A stretch of 64,000 nucleotides of DNA from Streptomyces sp. MUM 178J (GTDB lineage Bacteria > Actinomycetota > Actinomycetes > Streptomycetales > Streptomycetaceae), in the NCBI RefSeq assembly GCF_022414575.1, contig NZ_JADWYQ010000013.1:62001-126000 (forward strand), in the 5' to 3' direction. The notes under the pieces were generated by a model. It had not been told where the DNA came from, did not search any database, and saw only the letters and a list, made by a program, of their open reading frames with translations. Shown here one piece after another: positions 17,442-25,452 of this stretch. How positions within the stretch are numbered: position 1 is the first letter of the stretch; each line of letters begins with the position of its first letter. The translations under genes and the position numbers were made by a program.

Positions 17442-18467
17442 TCAGCCTTCCTGGAGGGTGGTCAGTCCGTGTTCGATGAAGACGGGGACGAGTTCGCCGA
17501 TCCTGTCGAAGCCCGCCCCGACGGTCTGGCCGAGGGTGTAGCGGTAGTGGATGCCCTCGAGGATCACGGCGAGCTTGAACCAGGCGAAGGCCGTGTACCA
17601 CGCCACCGCGGAGGTGTCGCGGCCGGAACGCGTGGCGTACCGCTCGATCAGCTCGGCGGGCGAGGGGTGCCCCGGGGCTTCCGCGGTCGTGCTCACGGGT
17701 GAGGAGGCCAGTTCCAGCGGCGTGCTGTACATCGCCAGCAGCCCGAGATCGGTGAGCGGGTCCCCGAGCGTCGACATCTCCCAGTCCAGCACCGCGGTGA
17801 TCCGGTCGCCCTCGTCGATGAGGACGTTGTCGAGCCGGTAGTCGCCGTGGATCACGGTGGGCGCGGGGGAGCGGGGGAGGGTCCGGCCGAGCGCCGCGTG
17901 CAGCTCGTCGATGCCCGGCAGCTCCCGGTTGCGGGAGGCGTCGAGCTGCTTGCCCCAGCGGCGCAGCTGTCGGTCGAGGAAGCCGTCGGGCCGGCCGAAG
18001 TCGCCCAGGCCGACGGCCTCGGGGTCGACCGCATGCAGCTCCACCAGGGTGTCGACCAGTTGGAACACCGCGTCCCTGGTGCGCTGCGGGCCCAGCGGGG
18101 CCAGCTGCTGCGCGGTGCGGTAGGGCGTGCCGGCCACGAACTCCATGACGTAGAACGGCGCGCCGAGCACGGATGTGTCCTCGCAGAGCAGCACCGGCGC
18201 GGGCACCGGCACGGGCGTTTGGTGCAGCGCGCTGATCACCCGGTGCTCGCGCTTCATGTCGTGGGCGGTGGCGAGCACATGCCCGAGCGGGGGCCGCCGG
18301 ACCACCCACCGGCTCGTCCCGTCCGTGACGGCGTAGGTGAGGTTGGACCGGCCCCCCTGCACCAGCTGCGCGGTGAGCGGCCCTCCCACCAGTCCGGGCC
18401 GCTCACGGTCCAGCACCTGCCGGAGCTCCTCGGGGTCGAGGCCGGGGTGATGGGGCGCGGAGCTCAT
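17442..18467 (-). CDS. APH-family kinase paired with acyl-CoA dehydrogenase
   Basis: A 341-aa phosphotransferase of the APH/choline kinase fold. The phosphate-transfer loop HGDYRLDNVLID and the metal site LDWEMSTLGDP are intact, and the N-lobe has GGRSNLTYAV and the WVVRRPPLG nucleotide-binding strand. It is not a likely drug-resistance enzyme. In ACAD10/11 and in Pseudomonas LvaA, such kinases phosphorylate 4-hydroxyacyl-CoA. It is the first gene of a two-gene operon, with the acyl-CoA dehydrogenase nine bases downstream. A TetR operator lies 55-70 bases before the start. The substrate is inferred from the pairing. Confidence 0.88.
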   Translation of the reverse strand: MSSAPHHPGLDPEELRQVLDRERPGLVGGPLTAQLVQGGRSNLTYAVTDGTSRWVVRRPPLGHVLATAHDMKREHRVISALHQTPVPVPAPVLLCEDTSVLGAPFYVMEFVAGTPYRTAQQLAPLGPQRTRDAVFQLVDTLVELHAVDPEAVGLGDFGRPDGFLDRQLRRWGKQLDASRNRELPGIDELHAALGRTLPRSPAPTVIHGDYRLDNVLIDEGDRITAVLDWEMSTLGDPLTDLGLLAMYSTPLELASSPVSTTAEAPGHPSPAELIERYATRSGRDTSAVAWYTAFAWFKLAVILEGIHYRYTLGQTVGAGFDRIGELVPVFIEHGLTTLQEG

Positions 18468-18521
18468 ACGTGTACCTCCGATGCGGTGCGGGTGGACGGT
18501 CGACAGATCCCGACCATGATG

Positions 18522-18537
18522 ACCGACCAGTCGGTAT
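18522..18537. promoter_or_regulatory. Candidate TetR operator before the APH operon
   Basis: ACCGACCAGTCGGTAT, a palindrome with ACCGAC/GTCGGT arms and a 2-base centre. It lies 55-70 bases upstream of the APH start and matches the site at 13683-13698 before the SDR. Confidence 0.65.
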
Positions 18538-18619
18538 GTCGTCCAGAGGGGTCCCGCAAAGGAAGACGGACCACTCCTGCGGCGCGAGTGGGAGCGATCT
18601 CGCCGCCGGCCCGGCCGGG

Positions 18620-19552
18620 CTACGCGTGGCAGGCCACCGGCGCTCCGCCGTTCATCGTCGTCATGTCCCCGAACGCCGCCGCCAGATCCAGCGGGGACCC
18701 CTCCGGCGCGCCCTCGAGCTCCGCGTACGCCCGGTGCAGATTCGCCACCAGGCGCTCGCTCTCCTGCAGTGCGGCGAAGGCCCCGAGGTCTGCGGCGCGG
18801 GCCGTCTGAAGCGGGCTGAGCCCCTCCGCCCGGCCCTGCTCGGCCAGACCCGCCACAAACCGCAGATAGCGTTCGGTCGCGTCGTAGGCGGACGGGTCCG
18901 TCACCGGGCCGTGGCCCGGGACCACGATGTCCGCGTCCAGCGAGCGCAGCACGTCCAGCGCGCGCAGCGACCCGCTCAGCGAGCCTGCCGGCACGAAGGG
19001 GGTGCCGCCCTGGAAGACCAGGTCGCCGGTGAAGACGATCCGCTGGCGGGGCAGGTGCACCAGGGTGTCGCCGCGGGTGTGCGCCGGCCCGCCGGGGTGG
19101 ATGAGATGCACTTCGACGTCGCCTGCGTGCAGGATCAGGCGATCGCGGTAGGTCACGGACGGAACGGTGATGCGGATGTCGCCGAAGTCGTTCTGCGGCC
19201 AGAACAGATGCAGCTGACGGCCCGCCGCCAGCGCCTCGCTCCGGCAGGCCTCATGGCCGACGACGACCGCGGTGTCCGTGAAGACGCCGTTGCCGTACGT
19301 ATGGTCGCCGTGGTGGTGAGTGTTGATCACGGTGCGCGGCAGCGGCACGCCGCTCGCCAGCACCGCCTCGCGCAGCGCCCGCGCCCTCCGCTCGGTGGCG
19401 GCGGTGTCCACGAGCACGGTCGTCTCCCCGTCGCTGACGAATCCCGCGTTGTTCAGGCACCAGCCGCCGTCGGGCTGGACATAGGCGAAGACCTGCGCGT
19501 CCTGCCGGGCGTCGGGCGTGAGCCGGACGGTGTACGGGTCTGCGGCGGGCAT
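18620..19552 (-). CDS. Metallo-beta-lactamase-fold hydrolase
   Basis: A 310-aa hydrolase with the HHHGDH zinc motif in VINTHHHGDHTYGNG, then HPGGPAHTRGD and VFTGDLVFQGG, and a final VPGHGPV. Two zinc ions are expected. The C-terminal 80 residues form a helical extension. The family cleaves thioesters, lactones or similar bonds; the actual substrate is unknown. It lies upstream of the APH/acyl-CoA dehydrogenase operon on the same strand but 152 bases away, with an operator between, so it may be separately promoted. ACTGGCCGGT at 19580-19589 shares nine of ten bases (minus strand) with part of that operator and might place this gene in the same regulon. Confidence 0.87.
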   Translation of the reverse strand: MPAADPYTVRLTPDARQDAQVFAYVQPDGGWCLNNAGFVSDGETTVLVDTAATERRARALREAVLASGVPLPRTVINTHHHGDHTYGNGVFTDTAVVVGHEACRSEALAAGRQLHLFWPQNDFGDIRITVPSVTYRDRLILHAGDVEVHLIHPGGPAHTRGDTLVHLPRQRIVFTGDLVFQGGTPFVPAGSLSGSLRALDVLRSLDADIVVPGHGPVTDPSAYDATERYLRFVAGLAEQGRAEGLSPLQTARAADLGAFAALQESERLVANLHRAYAELEGAPEGSPLDLAAAFGDMTTMNGGAPVACHA

Positions 19553-19716
19553 GGCGATCCCCCGGGGTGTCGTCAGTGAACTGGCCGGTCAAGACTGCCA
19601 GTGCCGCCACCCCGAGGGAAGGCGGGCTACCGGCGGGCGGGCAGCCCGGTGCCGGCCCGTCCGCGCCCGCGTCGGTCGGTCCGCCCGCTCGTCGGCGGTG
19701 TGGGGCAGCCGGGGCG

Positions 19717-20013
19717 TCAGTGGTCGTCCCAGTGTCCGTGGTGTGCGGCGTGCCGGTGCCCGTCGTGGACGTAGTCCACATGATCGCCGTGCACCACGGC
19801 CGGATGGCCGCACCCATCGCCGTGCTCGTGGGCGTGCCCGCTGTGCTCGACGTGCTCGCCGGGCTCGCACTCGTCCCAGTGCCCGGCGTGCGCCCGGTGG
19901 AGATGTCCATCATGGGCGTAGTCGACATGGTCGCCGTGCTGGACCTCGGGGTGGCCGCATCTGGGGCCGTGGGCGTGCTCATGGGCGTCATGTTCATGGT
20001 GCAGAACGGTCAT
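19717..20013 (-). CDS. Histidine-rich, probable zinc/nickel-binding protein
   Basis: A 98-aa protein with about one residue in four a histidine. It consists of two near-repeat modules: CGHPEVQHGDHVDYAHDGH, an HxHRAHAGHWDE segment, and then a second CGHPAVVHGDHVDY copy ending in HHGHWDDH. No signal peptide or membrane segment is seen. Proteins like this often sit near Zur-controlled zinc genes and are sometimes misnamed zinc transporter permease; a cytoplasmic metal buffer or chaperone is more plausible. I start at the ATG at 20013 (MTVLHHEHD), not at 20052, because GGTGAGGG lies upstream. A Zur-type box could not be established. Confidence 0.75.
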   Translation of the reverse strand: MTVLHHEHDAHEHAHGPRCGHPEVQHGDHVDYAHDGHLHRAHAGHWDECEPGEHVEHSGHAHEHGDGCGHPAVVHGDHVDYVHDGHRHAAHHGHWDDH

Positions 20014-20554
20014 AGCCCTCACCTTGCTGAGAATGGTGATGTTCTGTGTCAATCAAGGCTAGTCGCCCTGCGTCGTGTCGGCCGAACGAAGGCCCGCCCC
20101 GGTGAACCTCCTGCCCGCACGCGCCCCGCCGCCATGCCCCCGGTCGGTGCGGAGACCCGCCTGCGCCGCAGGACGGGCTGTGCCGTCTCGCCGGCGCCGA
20201 CCCCGGGGCCTGCCGGCTGAGCCTGGCTCGGCCCTCCCGGATGCGCTGCCCCGCCGCCTTGACCTCGGTCGGCAACCGCCATGTGCGCCGACCTCGGGCA
20301 CGACCGCCATGGAGGCCGGCCGCGGACCCCTGGGGCGGCAGGGCGCGGATGGAGCGCCGGTCACCTCGCCGACGGCCGTGCCCGCGTGTTCGCGCGGCGG
20401 CAGCGGCACAGGGGCGCCCCGCCGCCCGGCCCTGCAGCACACCCCCGTACCGGTGGTCGGGACGCCCCTTTCGTCCTCGTTGTCGCCCGGACGTGACGCC
20501 TCCCGCCCCGGTCCCCGGCCGGACGGCCGCACCCTCCCCGTCGAGGGGGCGTGA
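20014..20554. other. Stretch without a supportable gene
   Basis: About 540 bases between the His-rich protein start and the DUF202 pair. Frames of about 150 residues are open on both strands, but all are Arg/Pro/Gly-rich, lack a convincing ribosome site and match no family I recognise, so I call none. The first 60 bases hold the promoter of the His-rich gene, with an A/T-rich GAGAATGGTGATGTTC stretch on the + strand. Confidence 0.5.
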
Positions 20555-20896
20555 TCAGCCGATGACGGCCATCAGGCATCCGGCCAGGGCCAGCCCCAGC
20601 ACGCATCCCGTCGCGGCGAGCGCCGCCCGGTGCGAGAGGGCGGCTGGGCGCGGTGGGGCCGTCGACCGCATCCGGCGGTGGGCCACCGCGAGGAAGCAGA
20701 GCCACACCGCCGCCGTCACGGCGGCCGCCGCACCGCCGACGGCGGCAGGGTCCGACCGGAGCGCGCCCCTGCCCGCAAGTACGGCGACGACCGTGCAGGT
20801 CAGCGTGGTGCGCCGCCAGGCCAGCCGGGTCCTTTCCGGCTGTAGCCCGGGGTCGCGCGCGGGTGCCGGGCCGTCGCCCGGCCCCCGTCCGCTCAC
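20555..20896 (-). CDS. DUF202 small membrane protein (second of pair)
   Basis: A 113-aa membrane protein. After a Pro/Gly-rich start comes the DUF202 signature ERTRLAWRRTTLT, then three membrane helices (TCTVVAVLAG, AVTAAVWLCFLAVA and ALAATGCVLGLALAGCLMA). Function of the family is not established. The GTG start at 20896 overlaps the stop of the preceding DUF202 gene (GTGA), showing translational coupling, and the pair probably forms a complex. Confidence 0.8.
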   Translation of the reverse strand: MSGRGPGDGPAPARDPGLQPERTRLAWRRTTLTCTVVAVLAGRGALRSDPAAVGGAAAAVTAAVWLCFLAVAHRRMRSTAPPRPAALSHRAALAATGCVLGLALAGCLMAVIG

Positions 20897-21285
20897 CCCG
20901 CGCCCTCCCACGCCACCACCGCGGCCATCGTCAGCGACACCACCCCGACGGCCAGGGCCAGCAGCACGGGAAAGCGCGACACCGGCAGGTCCTCGCCCCG
21001 GCGCATCGCGCGCTCACAGCGCACCCAGTGATTGACAGCCCGCACCGCGCAGAGCACGCCCGCGCCGATCAGGGCGAGCGCCAGACCCACCCGTACGCCC
21101 CAGCGCAGGTCCGGCAGGAACTGGTCGACCGCGAAGCCGCCGCCGACCAGCGCCAGCGCCGTCCGCAGCCAGGCCAGAAAGGTGCGCTCGTTGGCGAGTG
21201 AGAAGCGGTAGTCGGGGGTGTCGCCCTCCTCGCTGATGCGCCGGGGCGCGAACCACAGCCGCAGGCCCTGTAGGAAGTCACTCAC
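20893..21285 (-). CDS. YidH-like DUF202 membrane protein (first of pair)
   Basis: A 130-aa membrane protein of the YidH type. The signature LANERTFLAWLRTALAL sits before the first of three membrane helices, with FAVDQFLPDLR between helices one and two. Cytoplasmic N-terminus with a DYRFS motif. Function unknown. It is followed by a second, shorter DUF202 gene through a GTGA overlap. Such pairs are common in actinomycetes. Confidence 0.85.
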   Translation of the reverse strand: MSDFLQGLRLWFAPRRISEEGDTPDYRFSLANERTFLAWLRTALALVGGGFAVDQFLPDLRWGVRVGLALALIGAGVLCAVRAVNHWVRCERAMRRGEDLPVSRFPVLLALAVGVVSLTMAAVVAWEGAG

Positions 21286-21303
21286 GCTCGCACCCTACGC
21301 ACC

Positions 21304-21885
21304 TTACGCACGCTCCGCCGTCCCGCCCCTGCCGCGGGTCCCGCCCCCGCCCGCACCACCCGCGGATCCGCCGGACCGGAACGCCTTGAGCCGCTCGTAC
21401 GCCGCCAGCCCGTCCGGCACCCACGTCCAGTCGCCGATCCGCCGTTCCAGCTCCTCCTCCGGAAGAAAGGCGTGCCAGGCGACCTCCTCCGCCTGGGGCC
21501 GCACCGGCAACTCGCAGCGCACCTCGTACACATACGACCACCAGCTCTGCCGAGGGCTGCCCCCTCCCTCGTACAGGAACTTGAACAGCGGCTCCGGAGC
21601 GGGCAGCCCCGAGACCCCCAGCTCCTCCTCCGCCTCGCGCAGCGCCGCCTCGCCGTAGCTCTCGCCCGCACCCACGACGCCGCCGACGAACATGTCGTAC
21701 AGGGAGGGGAACACCAGCTTCCCCGGGGTGCGGCGATGCACGAAGATGCGGCCCTGCGCGTCCTTCGCCTGGATGAACACACAGCGGTGGCGCAGCCCCC
21801 GGGCATACGCCTCCCCGCGCGGGGCCTGCCCCACCACCCGGTCGGCAGCGTCGACGACGTCCAGGATCTCGTCAGCAGAACTCAT
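21304..21885 (-). CDS. NUDIX hydrolase, YfcD type
   Basis: A 193-aa Nudix protein. The Nudix box is complete: GGVVGAGESYGEAALREAEE, with the REAEEELG metal-binding core. The N-terminal part (ARGLRHRCVFIQAKDAQGRI) and the HRRTPGKLVFP strand are as in the YfcD / isopentenyl-diphosphate isomerase-like branch. It hydrolyses a nucleoside diphosphate linked to another moiety. Start MSSADEIL at 21885 is preferred over the upstream ATG. The C-terminus is a Gly/Arg-rich tail. It diverges from the FAD dehydrogenase gene. Confidence 0.85.
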   Translation of the reverse strand: MSSADEILDVVDAADRVVGQAPRGEAYARGLRHRCVFIQAKDAQGRIFVHRRTPGKLVFPSLYDMFVGGVVGAGESYGEAALREAEEELGVSGLPAPEPLFKFLYEGGGSPRQSWWSYVYEVRCELPVRPQAEEVAWHAFLPEEELERRIGDWTWVPDGLAAYERLKAFRSGGSAGGAGGGGTRGRGGTAERA

Positions 21886-21992
21886 GCGGACAGCATGCCC
21901 CGTCACACCTGTTGACTCGTTACTGGCGCGTACGGAGGATCGGACCACTTGCCCGGGCCCACGGGCGACGACGAGCCGACGAGGGTGGAGCC

Positions 21993-23648
21993 ATGGCGTA
22001 CGACGCTGATGTGATCGTGATCGGGGCGGGGCTCGCCGGGCTGGCCGCCACGGCGGAGCTCGTCGACGCCGGACGCACCGTCATCCTGCTGGACCAGGAG
22101 CCCGAGCAGTCCCTCGGCGGACAGGCCCACTGGTCCTTCGGCGGGCTCTTCCTCGTCGACTCGCCCGAGCAGCGCAGGATGCGCGTCCGCGACAGCCAGG
22201 CGCTCGCCCTCCAGGACTGGCTCGGCACGGCCGGCTTTGACCGCGACGAGGACCACTGGCCCCGGGAGTGGGCGGAGGCATACGTCGACTTCGCCTCCGG
22301 GGAGAAGCGGGCCTGGCTGCGCGCTCAGGGCGTGCGCTTCTTCCCCGTCGTCGGCTGGGCCGAGCGCGGCGGCTACGGCGCGCGCGGCCACGGCAACTCC
22401 GTGCCCCGCTTCCACATCACCTGGGGCACGGGCCCGGGCCTCGTCGCCCCCTTCGAGCGCAGGGTCCGCGAGGGCGTCGCCCGCGGTCGGGTCGCCCTGC
22501 GCTTCCGGCACCGCGTCACCGGCCTCGGCGGCAGCGGGGGCGTGCTGGACACCGTCAGCGGCGAGGTCCTGGAGGAGTCGTCCGCGCCGCGCGGCGCCGC
22601 CAGCAGCCGCGAGGTGGCGGGCGCCTTCGAATACCGCGCCCAAGCGGTGATCATCTGCTCGGGCGGCATCGGCGGCAACCACGACCTCGTCCGCGCCCAG
22701 TGGCCTGAGCGGCTCGGCACCCCGCCCAAGAGAATGCTCTCCGGCGTCCCCGCCCATGTCGACGGGCTGATGCTGGGCATAGCCGAGCGCGCCGGCGCCA
22801 GCCACATCAACCGCGACCGCATGTGGCACTACACCGAGGGCATCGAGAACTGGAACCCGATCTGGGCCCGCCACGGCATCCGCATACTGCCCGGCCCCTC
22901 CTCCCTCTGGCTCGACGCCCGCGGCCGCCGACTGCCCGTGCCGCTCTTCCCCGGCTTCGACACCCTCGGCACGCTCGAACACATCATGCGGTCCGGCCAT
23001 GACCACACCTGGTTCGTCCTCGACCAGAAGATCATCGGCAAGGAGTTCGCCCTCTCCGGCTCCGAGCAGAACCCCGATCTGACGGGGAAGTCGGTGCGCG
23101 GCGTCATCGGCCGCGCCCGCGCCGAAGTGCCCGGCCCGGTCAGGGCGTTCATGGACAAGGGCGTCGACTTCGTCGTGGCGCACGACCTGCCCGCCCTGGC
23201 GCGCGGCATGAACTCCCTGACCAAGGAGCCGCTCATCGACGAGGACGACCTGCGGCGCGAGATCATCGCCCGGGACCGGGAGATCGCGAACCCGTTCACC
23301 AAAGACCTTCAGGTGACCGCCGTCCGCGGCGCCCGCCACTACCTCGGCGACCGGCTGATCCGCACCGCGGCCCCGCACCGCATCCTGGACCCCAAGGCCG
23401 GACCGCTCATCGCCGTACGGCTGAACATCCTCACCCGCAAGTCCCTCGGCGGCCTGGAGACCGATCTGTCCTCGCGGCTCCTCGACGGCGGCGGCGAGGC
23501 GCTGCCGGGGCTGTACGCGGCGGGTGAGGCGGCCGGCTTTGGCGGCGGCGGCGTCCACGGCTACCGGTCCCTGGAAGGCACCTTCCTGGGCGGCTGCCTC
23601 TTCTCCGGCCGTACGGCGGGCCGCGCCGCCGCGAAGGCGGTCGCATGA
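21993..23648 (+). CDS. FAD-binding dehydrogenase, KstD/fumarate reductase-like
   Basis: A 551-aa flavoprotein. The FAD dinucleotide motif VIGAGLAGLAATAEL starts at residue 9. The middle holds EYRAQAVIICSGGIGGNHDL and HVDGLMLG, and the end reads LYAAGEAAGFGGGGVHGYRS, the flavin-capping block of the KstD/FrdA family. It is annotated in many genomes as FAD-binding dehydrogenase with unknown substrate; a steroid or other hydrophobic ring compound is possible. Start MAYDADV at 21993 fits the flavin motif and is preceded by GGGTGGAG. It is divergent from the NUDIX gene. Confidence 0.88.
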   Translation: MAYDADVIVIGAGLAGLAATAELVDAGRTVILLDQEPEQSLGGQAHWSFGGLFLVDSPEQRRMRVRDSQALALQDWLGTAGFDRDEDHWPREWAEAYVDFASGEKRAWLRAQGVRFFPVVGWAERGGYGARGHGNSVPRFHITWGTGPGLVAPFERRVREGVARGRVALRFRHRVTGLGGSGGVLDTVSGEVLEESSAPRGAASSREVAGAFEYRAQAVIICSGGIGGNHDLVRAQWPERLGTPPKRMLSGVPAHVDGLMLGIAERAGASHINRDRMWHYTEGIENWNPIWARHGIRILPGPSSLWLDARGRRLPVPLFPGFDTLGTLEHIMRSGHDHTWFVLDQKIIGKEFALSGSEQNPDLTGKSVRGVIGRARAEVPGPVRAFMDKGVDFVVAHDLPALARGMNSLTKEPLIDEDDLRREIIARDREIANPFTKDLQVTAVRGARHYLGDRLIRTAAPHRILDPKAGPLIAVRLNILTRKSLGGLETDLSSRLLDGGGEALPGLYAAGEAAGFGGGGVHGYRSLEGTFLGGCLFSGRTAGRAAAKAVA

Positions 23649-23672
23649 CGCCGCCCGGCCGTGACGAGGTAT

Positions 23673-23696
23673 GACGGAAGTCTGACGTCTTCCGTC
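23673..23696. terminator. Inverted repeat after the FAD dehydrogenase gene
   Basis: GACGGAAG at 23673-23680 and CTTCCGTC at 23689-23696 pair perfectly with an 8-base loop. It lies 25 bases after the stop of the FAD gene and 42 before the GTG of the molybdoenzyme gene, so it may be a terminator or an operator of the downstream gene. Confidence 0.45.
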
Positions 23697-23737
23697 CCTC
23701 CCTGGCCTACGCGGCCCGAGGGTGTTCGAATCGAGGC

Positions 23738-24463
23738 GTGAGCAGACACCACCCCGACGCCGCGGGCGCGCCCATGGGACGCCGTATCGTGCTGTCGATG
23801 CTCGGCCTGGGCGCGGCCGGAGTCGTCGCAGCGCCGCAGCTCCAGGGCGGCCTTGAGGCCCTCCTGGGCGCGGCGGCCGACAAGGACCCCACCGGGCTGA
23901 CCGAACTCCTCCCCAACGGCGGAGGGTTCCGCTACTACTCCGTCGTCTCCTCGGTGCCCCGCAAGGACGAGTCGAGCTACCGGCTGACCGTCGACGGACT
24001 GGTCGACCGCCCGGCGACGTACACCCTCGACCAGCTGCGCGCGCTGCCGCAGACCCGGACCGTACGGGACGTCCAGTGCGTCACCGGCTGGCGTGTGCCG
24101 CAGACGCCGTTCTCCGGGGTGAAGCTGTCGGCGCTGCTGGACGCGGCGGGCGTACGGCCCGAGGGCAAGGCGATCCGCTTCACCTGCTTCGACGGCGCCT
24201 ACAGCGAAAGCCTCACCCTGTCGCAGGCCCGCCGGGACGACGTCCTGGTGGCGCTCCGGATGCAGGACAAGCCGGTCAGCCACTCCCACGGCGGCCCCGT
24301 CCGGCTCTATGTGGCGCCGATGTACTTCTACAAGTCGGCGAAATGGCTCTCCGGGATCACCGTCACATCCGACGTCCGGCCCGGCTACTGGGAGGAGCGA
24401 GGCTATGACGTCGACGCCTGGGTCGGCCGTTCCAACGGCCGCACCGACGCCCCCACCGTCTGA
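23738..24463 (+). CDS. SuoX/MsrP-like molybdopterin oxidoreductase
   Basis: A 241-aa catalytic subunit of the sulfite oxidase fold. An N-terminal segment GRRIVLSMLGLGAAGVVAAP looks like a Tat-type signal or anchor. The molybdenum ligand Cys is in RDVQCVTGW, preceded by YRLTVDGLVDRPATYTLDQL, and the family's YVAPMYFYKSAKWL block follows. It should reduce or oxidise a small oxo substrate on the outer face of the membrane. Its gene overlaps the next one, a cytochrome b-type membrane protein, by 59 bases, which suggests an electron-transfer pair comparable to MsrP/MsrQ or the YedY group. Start is GTG at 23738. Confidence 0.87.
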   Translation: MSRHHPDAAGAPMGRRIVLSMLGLGAAGVVAAPQLQGGLEALLGAAADKDPTGLTELLPNGGGFRYYSVVSSVPRKDESSYRLTVDGLVDRPATYTLDQLRALPQTRTVRDVQCVTGWRVPQTPFSGVKLSALLDAAGVRPEGKAIRFTCFDGAYSESLTLSQARRDDVLVALRMQDKPVSHSHGGPVRLYVAPMYFYKSAKWLSGITVTSDVRPGYWEERGYDVDAWVGRSNGRTDAPTV

Positions 24464-25088
24464 ACGGCCGGAAAGCGAAGGGAAGCTACGGCGGTTCAGC
24501 CGGGCGGAGCGCTGGGTGCACCGCACCACGGCCGCGCTGATGCTGCTGTGCATCGCCACCGCGGCCGCCCTGTATGTGCCGCAGCTCGCCGAACTCGTCG
24601 GCCGCCGCCCCCTGGTGGTCACCCTCCACCAGTGGTCGGGCCTGCTGACGCCCGCGCCGTTCCTGCTGGGACTCGCCTCACCCGCCTTCCGCGCCGATCT
24701 GCGCCGGCTCAACCGCTTCGGGGCGCATGACCGGACCTGGCTGCGCGCAGCACGGCGGCGCGACCGCAGCCCGGAGTCCCGGCCCGCGGGGAAGTTCAAC
24801 GCCGGACAGAAGGTCTATGCGAGCTGGATCGCCGGCGCGGTGCTGGTGATGCTCGCCACCGGGCTGATGATGTGGTTCACCTCGCTCACGCCGCTGGTGT
24901 GGCGCACGAGCGCGACCTTCGTCCACGACTGGCTCGCGCTCGCCGTCGGCATCGTCGTCGCCGGCCATGTCGCCAAGGCCCTCGCGGACCCCGAAGCGCG
25001 CCGGGGGATGCGGACGGGGTGGGTCGAGCGCGGGTGGGCGCGCAGGGAGCACGCGCTGTGGGCGGCGGACGAGACGGACGACGCCTGA
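24405..25088 (+). CDS. Cytochrome b561-like membrane subunit
   Basis: A 227-aa integral membrane protein with four or five hydrophobic helices (TTAALMLLCIATAAALYVP, LLTPAPFLLGLA, IAGAVLVMLATGLMMWF, WLALAVGIVVAGHVAKALAD). His residues in AERWVHRTT, LHQWSG, FVHDW and AGHVAK fit haem b ligands, as in the formate dehydrogenase gamma/cytochrome b561 family. It should pass electrons between quinol and the molybdoenzyme encoded just upstream. The ATG at 24405 (MTSTPGS) has GAGCGAGG upstream and overlaps the previous gene by 59 bases; the longer frame from 24309 only shadows that gene. Confidence 0.82.
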   Translation: MTSTPGSAVPTAAPTPPPSERPESEGKLRRFSRAERWVHRTTAALMLLCIATAAALYVPQLAELVGRRPLVVTLHQWSGLLTPAPFLLGLASPAFRADLRRLNRFGAHDRTWLRAARRRDRSPESRPAGKFNAGQKVYASWIAGAVLVMLATGLMMWFTSLTPLVWRTSATFVHDWLALAVGIVVAGHVAKALADPEARRGMRTGWVERGWARREHALWAADETDDA

Positions 25089-25108
25089 GGACGGACGGGG
25101 GATACACC

Positions 25109-25341
25109 TCAGCGCGCGAGCGCCCGCACCGTCCGCACCACGACCTCGTCCGGCGTCCCTGACACCTCAACCGCCATGCCCGCCTCATCGCCCTCCAGCG
25201 GCTCCAACGCCGCGAACTGCGAATCCAGCAGTGCCACCGTCATGAAGTGCCCCCGGCGCGCCGGCATCCGCGCCTCGGTGAGCGCACGTTCCCCGCCACG
25301 CCCATCACGGCCACCACGTCGCCGTTTGTGCCCACTGCCAT
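25109..25341 (-). pseudogene. Gluconokinase remnant with internal deletion and frameshift
   Basis: The minus strand begins MAVGTNGDVVAVMGVAG, the exact form of a gluconokinase N-terminus leading into its P-loop (normally MGVSGSGKTT). At about 25292 the frame breaks and a second frame continues with ERALTEARMPARRGHF, then LLDSQFAALEPLEGDEAG and a normal C-terminal end at 25109. GHFMPxxLLDSQxxxLEPL is the gluconokinase C-terminal signature. About 100 residues between the first P-loop glycines and the last third are missing. No active kinase can be made. From memory, S. coelicolor has its gnt operon in this part of the chromosome, so this may be decay in place. Confidence 0.75.
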
Positions 25342-25398
25342 GGATGCGACCGCACGGGATGCCGCCAAAAGGTCGAAAATCCCCTCCCGGCCCCGACG

Positions 25399-25432
25399 AA
25401 CGGCCGACAATCGACGGGATCCGTCGGCCGTT
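25399..25432. promoter_or_regulatory. Inverted repeat in the mscR leader
   Basis: AACGGCCGAC (25399-25408) and GTCGGCCGTT (25423-25432) are perfect 10-base arms separated by 14 bases, ending 20 bases before the mscR ATG. It may be an operator overlapping the promoter, or a hairpin that affects translation. Confidence 0.45.
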
Positions 25433-25452
25433 GAGGAAGGGCAGGTTCTGCG

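Noticed and set aside
20014..20052. A Zur box before the His-rich gene
   Set aside because: GAGAATGGTGATGTTC has some likeness to a Zur site but lacks the symmetrical TGAAAAT/ATTTTCA arms, so I do not report it as a feature.
20075..21035. Open frames on the + strand over the DUF202 region
   Set aside because: Arg/Pro-rich products without family resemblance or ribosome sites; the DUF202 pair on the minus strand explains the coding signal.
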